Shown here: positions 59,219 to 64,000 of the stretch, piece by piece | Layout of the letters: each line of letters starts with the position of its first letter | How positions within the stretch are numbered: position 1 is the stretch's first letter | Source of the DNA: Pseudomonas sp. Choline-02u-1 | GTDB taxonomy: Bacteria > Pseudomonadota > Gammaproteobacteria > Pseudomonadales > Pseudomonadaceae | NCBI RefSeq assembly: GCF_002836515.1 | Contig: NZ_PJBC01000059.1 | Coordinates: 62,001-126,000, forward strand | Reading direction: 5' to 3' | Length of the DNA: 64,000 bases | The notes under the pieces: generated by a model | The model's database searches: none | What the model saw: only the letters and a program-made list of their open reading frames with translations | Told to the model about the DNA's origin: nothing | Position numbers and translations under genes: made by a program

Positions 59219-60670
59219 TCACTGCGCGATGGTTTTCACCGATACGCCGCGTTCGATCGGGGTGGAGCGGCCGTAGATATCTTCAAAGCGTTCGATATCG
59301 TCTTCACCCAGGTACGAACCCGATTGCACTTCGATGATTTCCAGCGGGATCTTGCCCGGGTTGCGCAGGCGATGCACCGAGGCGATCGGGATGTAGGTCG
59401 ACTGGTTTTCGGTGAGCAGGAACACGTTCTCGTCGCAGGTCACTTCAGCGGTGCCGCTGACCACGATCCAGTGTTCGGCGCGGTGGTGGTGCATCTGCAG
59501 CGACAGGCATGCGCCCGGCTTCACCGAGATGTGCTTGACCTGGAAGCGCCCGCCCATGTCCACCGAATCGTAGGAGCCCCACGGACGATAGACTTCGCAA
59601 TGGTTCTGGGTTTCGCTGCGGCCCTGCTCGTTGAGCGTGTTGACCATCTGCTTGACGCCCTGAACCTTGTCCTTGTGAGCGATCATCATGGCGTCTTTGG
59701 TTTCGACCACGACGATGTTTTCCAGACCGATCACCGAGACCAGTTTGCCGTTGCCGTGGATCATGCAGTTCTTGCTGTCCTGAATGACCACGTCGCCTTT
59801 GCTGACGTTGCCGTTGGCGTCTTTCTCGTTGACTTCCCACAGCGACGACCAGCAGCCGACATCGCTCCAGCCGGCGCTCAGTGGCACGACGCAGGCGCGC
59901 TGGGTTTTTTCCATCACCGAGTAATCGATGGAGTTGTCCGGGCAGCAGGCGAAAGTGGCTTCGTCCAGAGTGACGGTGTCGGCATCCTGCTGGCTGCGCT
60001 CAAGGGTCAACAGGCAAGTGTCATAGATGTCCGGATCATGCTTCTTCAGCTCTTCGAGGAAGCGGCTGGCGCGGAACAGGAACATGCCGCTGTTCCAGTA
60101 GTAACCGCCGGACTCGACGTATTCGGTGGCGCGCTTGACGTCAGGTTTTTCGACGAAGTGCGAGACGCGGCTGACGCCTTCCGGCAGCAGCGAATCGCCC
60201 GTGGATTTGATGTAGCCGTAACCGGTTTCCGGTTTGGTCGCCGGCACGCCGAACAGCACCATTTCGCCATTTTCAGCGGCAACGGTGGCCAGGGCGAGGG
60301 CGCGTTGCAGGGCTTTCTGGTCTTCCAGCACGTGGTCGGCCGGCAGCACCAGCATCAACTCGTCACGGCCTTCATTGACCAGCATCATCGCGGTCAGCGC
60401 CACGGCCGGCGCGGTGTTGCGACCAAAAGGTTCCATCAGGATGCGCTGGCATTCGAGTTTGCGAGCGGCCAGTTGCTCGTTGACGATGAAACGGTGCTCT
60501 TTGTTGCAGACCACGATCGGCGTGTCCATGCCTTCGAACACCAGGCGTTCGAGGGTTTGTTGGAACAGGGTGTGTTCGCCGGTCAGAGCGAGGAATTGCT
60601 TGGGGAATTGCTTGCGCGAAAGAGGCCACAGACGCGAACCGCTACCACCTGACAAGATCACCGGAATCAT
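59219..60670 (-). CDS. algA: mannose-6-phosphate isomerase/mannose-1-phosphate guanylyltransferase
   Basis: A 483-residue bifunctional enzyme. Residues about 1-290 are the GDP-mannose pyrophosphorylase part: VILSGGSGSRLWPLSRKQFP, EPFGRNTAPAVALTAM and FVEKPDVKRA. The C-terminal cupin (about 330-475) is the zinc-dependent type II isomerase with QMHHHRAEHWIVVSGTAEV. It makes GDP-mannose for AlgD from fructose-6-phosphate. It is the last alginate operon gene. GGAG precedes the ATG. A REPIN in the 210-base gap before it separates it from algF, so algA may also have its own promoter. Confidence 0.97.
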   Translation of the reverse strand: MIPVILSGGSGSRLWPLSRKQFPKQFLALTGEHTLFQQTLERLVFEGMDTPIVVCNKEHRFIVNEQLAARKLECQRILMEPFGRNTAPAVALTAMMLVNEGRDELMLVLPADHVLEDQKALQRALALATVAAENGEMVLFGVPATKPETGYGYIKSTGDSLLPEGVSRVSHFVEKPDVKRATEYVESGGYYWNSGMFLFRASRFLEELKKHDPDIYDTCLLTLERSQQDADTVTLDEATFACCPDNSIDYSVMEKTQRACVVPLSAGWSDVGCWSSLWEVNEKDANGNVSKGDVVIQDSKNCMIHGNGKLVSVIGLENIVVVETKDAMMIAHKDKVQGVKQMVNTLNEQGRSETQNHCEVYRPWGSYDSVDMGGRFQVKHISVKPGACLSLQMHHHRAEHWIVVSGTAEVTCDENVFLLTENQSTYIPIASVHRLRNPGKIPLEIIEVQSGSYLGEDDIERFEDIYGRSTPIERGVSVKTIAQ

Positions 60671-60766
60671 AATGTTTACTCCATAAAATCAATTTGGTTA
60701 GAGCAACGAACGTTGTGTCGTTTCACTCTTGTTTTTGTCTCGTACCCAGAGGCGGGTGGGGTCACC

Positions 60767-60855
60767 TGTAGGAGCTGCCGAAGGCTGCGATCTGTTGATC
60801 TTGATCTTCAAAATCAAAAGATCGCAGCCTCGTTTCACTCGACAGCTCCTACAGG
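60767..60855. repeat. REPIN inserted between algF and algA
   Basis: Left unit TGTAGGAGCTGCCGAAGGCT and right unit AAAGATCGCAGCCTCGTTTC, then CAGCTCCTACAG, in inverted orientation around about 20 bases. It lies within the alginate operon, 26 bases from the algF stop and about 95 from algA. Confidence 0.92.
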
Positions 60856-60880
60856 GATCAGCGTCTCTGTGGAAAATTGG

Positions 60881-61537
60881 TTAGCGAGTCGACACTGGGC
60901 GTTTCACCCAGACTGGCGACAGGTTGCTGCCGTTGCCGGTGACGTACAGCACCGCTGCCTCACCGCGCTCCAGGGCGACCGGTTTCACGTCGCCGACTTT
61001 CTTGTCGCCTTCGTACAGTGCCAGGCTGACTTTCACCGGGTTGATTTCACGTTCGCCACGGCCCTTGGCGGCCACGTTCGGCACCACTTCGGTCTTGCCG
61101 TCAGCGGTCTTCAGGGTCAGCGGTTTGTCGCTGAGGTTCTGTACACGAACCAGGGACTTCTGCTTGTTCTTGAACGGCGGCTCTTCGATCAGTTGTGGCG
61201 CGCCGGAAGCGTTGTTGACCAGGGTGTAGTAGTGGTCACCAGCCAGTTTCACCGGCAGGGTCTGGCTGCCGACTTTGGCGCTGTAGTCGCCGCCCGGCAT
61301 GAAGCTGAAATCGCTGCTGGCCAGTGGCGCGATGTCGCTCAGGTTGGTGCTGCCGACAGTGGCGCTGACTTCAGCGTTGCTGGCGTTGTAGACACGCACG
61401 AAGGTCGAGCCTTTCGGAGCGGTCGGACCGTACAGCGCAGCGTCGCCACCGGCGAAAGCTTGAACCGACAGCACGCTCAGACCTGCAACCAGTGCAATGC
61501 GTTTTGCGAGACGACGAGGAGTAGTAGTGAAAGTCAT
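60881..61537 (-). CDS. algF: alginate O-acetylation protein AlgF
   Basis: A 218-residue periplasmic protein. A signal peptide to about residue 29 (LVAGLSVLSVQAFAGGDAAL) is followed by two beta-sandwich domains of roughly 90 residues each, with YGPTAPKGSTFVRVYNASNA at the start and PVKVSLALYEGDKKVGDVKP near the end. AlgF works with AlgI, AlgJ and AlgX in O-acetylating polymannuronate; it is thought to be an adaptor with no enzymatic motif. It starts 14 bases after algJ ends, with GAGAGG before its ATG. Confidence 0.96.
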   Translation of the reverse strand: MTFTTTPRRLAKRIALVAGLSVLSVQAFAGGDAALYGPTAPKGSTFVRVYNASNAEVSATVGSTNLSDIAPLASSDFSFMPGGDYSAKVGSQTLPVKLAGDHYYTLVNNASGAPQLIEEPPFKNKQKSLVRVQNLSDKPLTLKTADGKTEVVPNVAAKGRGEREINPVKVSLALYEGDKKVGDVKPVALERGEAAVLYVTGNGSNLSPVWVKRPVSTR

Positions 61538-61551
61538 GGTGTACCTCTCTT

Positions 61552-62724
61552 TCAGTTTTGCGCCCGATCGGGCGTCTCGGATTTAGTGTTGATGGCTACG
61601 TTTTGTTGGCGGGCGCCGGCTTGTTTGAGCTCTGCGACCCACTGCGGGTCGGCGTCGCCGATTTCGTTGTTCACAGGCAGATATCGTTCAGGAAACTCCC
61701 AGATCAGCACCTGTGGCGGGCTGTTCTTGAAGTCATCGCTTTTCAGGTAGCTGAGCATCGGCAGGATCGGGCCATGGCCGTCTTCGGCGTAATTGACCAC
61801 GTCGCTGTGCAGCGCTTGTTTGAGCGCACCGACGAAGTTCCAGTTCGGGTTGGCGCTGTAGCTGGTGCCGATCAGTGCGACCGGTACTTCGCTGTTGGCG
61901 AACAGCGCGTCGTCACCGGCAGGCTGCTCGGCGGCAACGGTGTTGCGTTTGAGCAGTGGCTCAGGCGCCGGCATCATGTTTTCGAACAGCGGATCGAGCG
62001 GCAGGAACAGACGCAGATCGCCCTTGTGCGTGACCTGCTCTGCTGGCGTGGTGACAAAGCGCTGTGGCTCGCCGCTCAGCGGGAATTTCTCGGCAATGGT
62101 TTTGGCCAGGGTGTTGGCGGCGATTTCGGCGCCTTCCGGCGTCCAGTGGGTGTCGGTGCGCAGGAACACTTGCTGACCGTTCTGCTTGGCCTGTTGCAGC
62201 GGGCCGAGCAGGTCAGGGGCGAGGATCTTGTCGGCCGCGACACGGGCGTGGAAATCCTGATACAGGTTCTGGTGAATGCTCGAAGGCTTCACTTCATCCA
62301 GATGCTCCGGGTACAGACGCACCTTGGCTGGAACGATCGCCATCACCAGTTTCACGCCTTTTTCTTTCAGGGTCTGGCGCACGCCTTCGACCAGCGCGTA
62401 GTTGCCTTGCAGGTTCTGCTCTTCATTGACGATCGGGTTGAATTCCTCGTCGCTGTACAGCCACTGGTCGCGGCCGAGCACGACGCCCGGACGACCTTCG
62501 TTGAACAGTTTGAAATCCAGCGCGGCCCAGAGGTTGGTGCCCAGGCGCTTGATCGGAAATTCATCGTCGTAGTGGGTTTCCACCGCCTTCGTCCAGCGGC
62601 CGTTTAGCACCGTCGCATCGGCGTTGGTGCTGAAGCCGAAGAAGCTGCGAACCGACCACAGACCCAGGACCAACAGTGTCACCAGGAACAGGGCGATGTA
62701 GAAGATGCGTAATGAGCGGGTCAT
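61552..62724 (-). CDS. algJ: alginate O-acetyltransferase AlgJ
   Basis: A 390-residue protein from the ATG at 62724 (an upstream ATG at 62796 lies inside algI). A signal-anchor helix (about 6-26) holds it to the inner membrane. The SGNH-like domain carries the DTHW motif (LRTDTHWTPEG near residue 190) and the catalytic Ser in ALIGTSYSANPNWNF. It acetylates mannuronate residues in the periplasm, using acetyl groups moved by AlgI. Ten bases separate it from algI and 14 from algF. Confidence 0.96.
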   Translation of the reverse strand: MTRSLRIFYIALFLVTLLVLGLWSVRSFFGFSTNADATVLNGRWTKAVETHYDDEFPIKRLGTNLWAALDFKLFNEGRPGVVLGRDQWLYSDEEFNPIVNEEQNLQGNYALVEGVRQTLKEKGVKLVMAIVPAKVRLYPEHLDEVKPSSIHQNLYQDFHARVAADKILAPDLLGPLQQAKQNGQQVFLRTDTHWTPEGAEIAANTLAKTIAEKFPLSGEPQRFVTTPAEQVTHKGDLRLFLPLDPLFENMMPAPEPLLKRNTVAAEQPAGDDALFANSEVPVALIGTSYSANPNWNFVGALKQALHSDVVNYAEDGHGPILPMLSYLKSDDFKNSPPQVLIWEFPERYLPVNNEIGDADPQWVAELKQAGARQQNVAINTKSETPDRAQN

Positions 62725-62734
62725 GTCAGATCCC

Positions 62735-64000
62735 TCAGAACTGGAAGTAAAGGAACGGCGAGAAGCTTTGCGCCGAGAGTTTGAGAATCGAGGCAATGAA
62801 CAGCAGCAGGATCAGCCCGCGCATCACGTAGCGCGACCAGTCCGCGGTCCAGTAGGCCGGTTGCACCTGGGCTTCGACGCCGACGGTGTAGCCAGGTTCA
62901 TGGATGCTCGCCGGGTTTTCGCCAGGCGCTGCCTTGATCATTCCAGGCGTGGCAGTCGCAGGACCATCGGCCTCGACGTTGACCGCAGGTTTGGTCTTGG
63001 CTGGCGGCTGATTGGTGTACAGGTCACGCAGGCCGAAGAACGCCAGCGTCACGTAAGCCACCACCAGAGTCGCCACTTGCAGACCGGTGAGGCTGGCCTG
63101 ATTGAGTTCCGACAGCGACCAGTCGCCGAAGCTGAACATTGCGCCGTACATACGCCCGGCAACGTGCAGGTTCTCGGCACGGAAGATCACCCAGCCCATT
63201 ACCACCAGCAGGAAGGTCAGTGCCCAGCGGATCGGGTTGAGGCTGCGCGGTGAGGTGTTAAGGCCCAGCGCTTTTTCGATCGCCAGCCACATGCCGTGCC
63301 AGGCGCCCCAGACGATGTAGGTGATGTTCGCGCCGTGCCACAGACCACCGAGCAGCATGGTCAGGAACAGGTTGCGATAGGTCATCAGCGTGCCTTTACG
63401 GTTACCGCCGAGGGTGATGTACAGGTAGTCACGCAGCCAGGTCGACAGGCTGATGTGCCAGCGGCGCCAGAACTCGGTGATCGACTGGCTGATGTACGGC
63501 TGCTTGAAGTTTTCCATGAAACGGAAACCCATCATCAAGCCCAGGCCGATGGCCATGTCGCTGTAACCGGAGAAGTCGAAGTACAGCTGCGCGGTGTACG
63601 CCAGCGCGCCGAGCCAGGCATCGCCCGTGGTCGGGTTTTGCAGGGCGAAGCAGTGGTCCGCAACAACGGCGAGGGTGTCGGCGATGAAGACTTTCTTGAT
63701 GAAACCCTGCATGAACCGCGTGCAGCCCTCGGAGAACTTGTCGAGGGTGTGCGTGCGGTTGTTGAACTGGTCGGCCAGGTCGCGGAAGCGCAGCACCGGG
63801 CCGGCAATCAGGTGCGGGAAGATCGCCACGAACGCTGCGAAGTCGATCAGGTTACGCGTCGCCGGGGTGTCACCACGGTAAACGTCGATGATGTAGCTGA
63901 TCGATTCGAAGATGTAGAACGAAATACCGATCGGCAGCAGCACGTGCGTGAGGATGAACGGCTCAAGACCCACCGACGTCATCATCGCGTTGATGCTGTC
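62735..64000 (-). CDS. algI: alginate O-acetyltransferase AlgI, C-terminal part (cut by window edge)
   Basis: About 421 residues are present; the N-terminus lies beyond the window. It is an MBOAT multi-pass membrane protein with LPIGISFYIFESISYIIDVY, YFDFSGYSDMAIGLGLMMGF and LLGGLWHGANITYIVWGAWH, the last holding the conserved catalytic His. It moves acetyl groups across the inner membrane to AlgJ and AlgX. The periplasmic or cytoplasmic loop at about 300-350 of this fragment is rich in Pro, Ala and Lys. Operon order algI-algJ-algF-algA is as in all alginate producers. Confidence 0.96.
   Translation of the reverse strand, partial: DSINAMMTSVGLEPFILTHVLLPIGISFYIFESISYIIDVYRGDTPATRNLIDFAAFVAIFPHLIAGPVLRFRDLADQFNNRTHTLDKFSEGCTRFMQGFIKKVFIADTLAVVADHCFALQNPTTGDAWLGALAYTAQLYFDFSGYSDMAIGLGLMMGFRFMENFKQPYISQSITEFWRRWHISLSTWLRDYLYITLGGNRKGTLMTYRNLFLTMLLGGLWHGANITYIVWGAWHGMWLAIEKALGLNTSPRSLNPIRWALTFLLVVMGWVIFRAENLHVAGRMYGAMFSFGDWSLSELNQASLTGLQVATLVVAYVTLAFFGLRDLYTNQPPAKTKPAVNVEADGPATATPGMIKAAPGENPASIHEPGYTVGVEAQVQPAYWTADWSRYVMRGLILLLFIASILKLSAQSFSPFLYFQF

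Overview
The window is a high-GC stretch of a Pseudomonas chromosome, most likely from the P. fluorescens group. The evidence is the gene order (pta, slyD, glutathione peroxidase, glycosyltransferase, cysZ, trxB matches the order known around PA0835-PA0849 of P. aeruginosa), the hmgR/hmgABC cluster, the alginate genes algI-algJ-algF-algA, families largely restricted to pseudomonads (DUF3509, DUF6124, DUF3649, DUF3325), and many copies of the short palindromic repeats (REP/REPIN) typical of this group. Most of the window is ordinary chromosome; the accessory parts are a bacteriocin locus, two iron-signalling loci and several repeat-rich spacers.

Region by region: 1-7000 holds pta (cut by the window edge), a DUF3565 protein, slyD, gpx, an old-yellow-enzyme reductase, a GT4 glycosyltransferase, cysZ and trxB. 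7100-9000 holds hopJ-family, DUF1244, folX and folM (pterin metabolism). 9047-12536 looks like a blue-light signalling neighbourhood: a B12-independent LitR-type MerR regulator, a short LOV photoreceptor, a PilZ-like protein, a membrane ABM-domain protein and a MioC-type flavodoxin. 12602-15463 is a catabolic operon (class II aldolase, alpha/beta hydrolase, SDR) behind a 7-5-7 inverted repeat. 15507-17848 is an S-type pyocin with its small immunity-type gene; the pyocin frame is broken by one in-frame TAG at codon 141. 18553-24428 is DUF1302, DUF1329 and a MalT-like LuxR regulator. 24555-28759 is homogentisate degradation (hmgR, hmgA, fahA, maiA).

28835-35737 holds sirB1-like, a leucine-dehydrogenase homologue that lacks the catalytic lysine, SOS-type yebG with a clear LexA box, psiE-like, DUF3509, an L-serine dehydratase with a divergent LysR regulator, and an HPF/RaiA ribosome factor. 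35826-46274 is a double iron block: fecA-fecR-fecI leftwards and, from the same intergenic region with one Fur-box-like site, DUF3649-PepSY-DUF3325, followed by an ECF sigma factor, an anti-sigma factor and a siderophore receptor rightwards. 46392-50000 holds an AraC regulator with a divergent EamA exporter, DUF2165, and a GhrB-like 2-hydroxyacid dehydrogenase.

49957-51346 is repeat-dense and contains a DUF6124 gene with an unusually palindromic leader. 51347-57504 is a LysR-controlled aromatic-acid type efflux system (outer membrane factor, FUSC, DUF1656, HlyD). 57685-59009 holds an SDR and a small membrane protein. The end of the window is the distal part of the alginate operon, with algI cut by the edge and a REPIN inserted between algF and algA. 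No tRNA, rRNA, CRISPR array, intact insertion sequence or prophage was seen.
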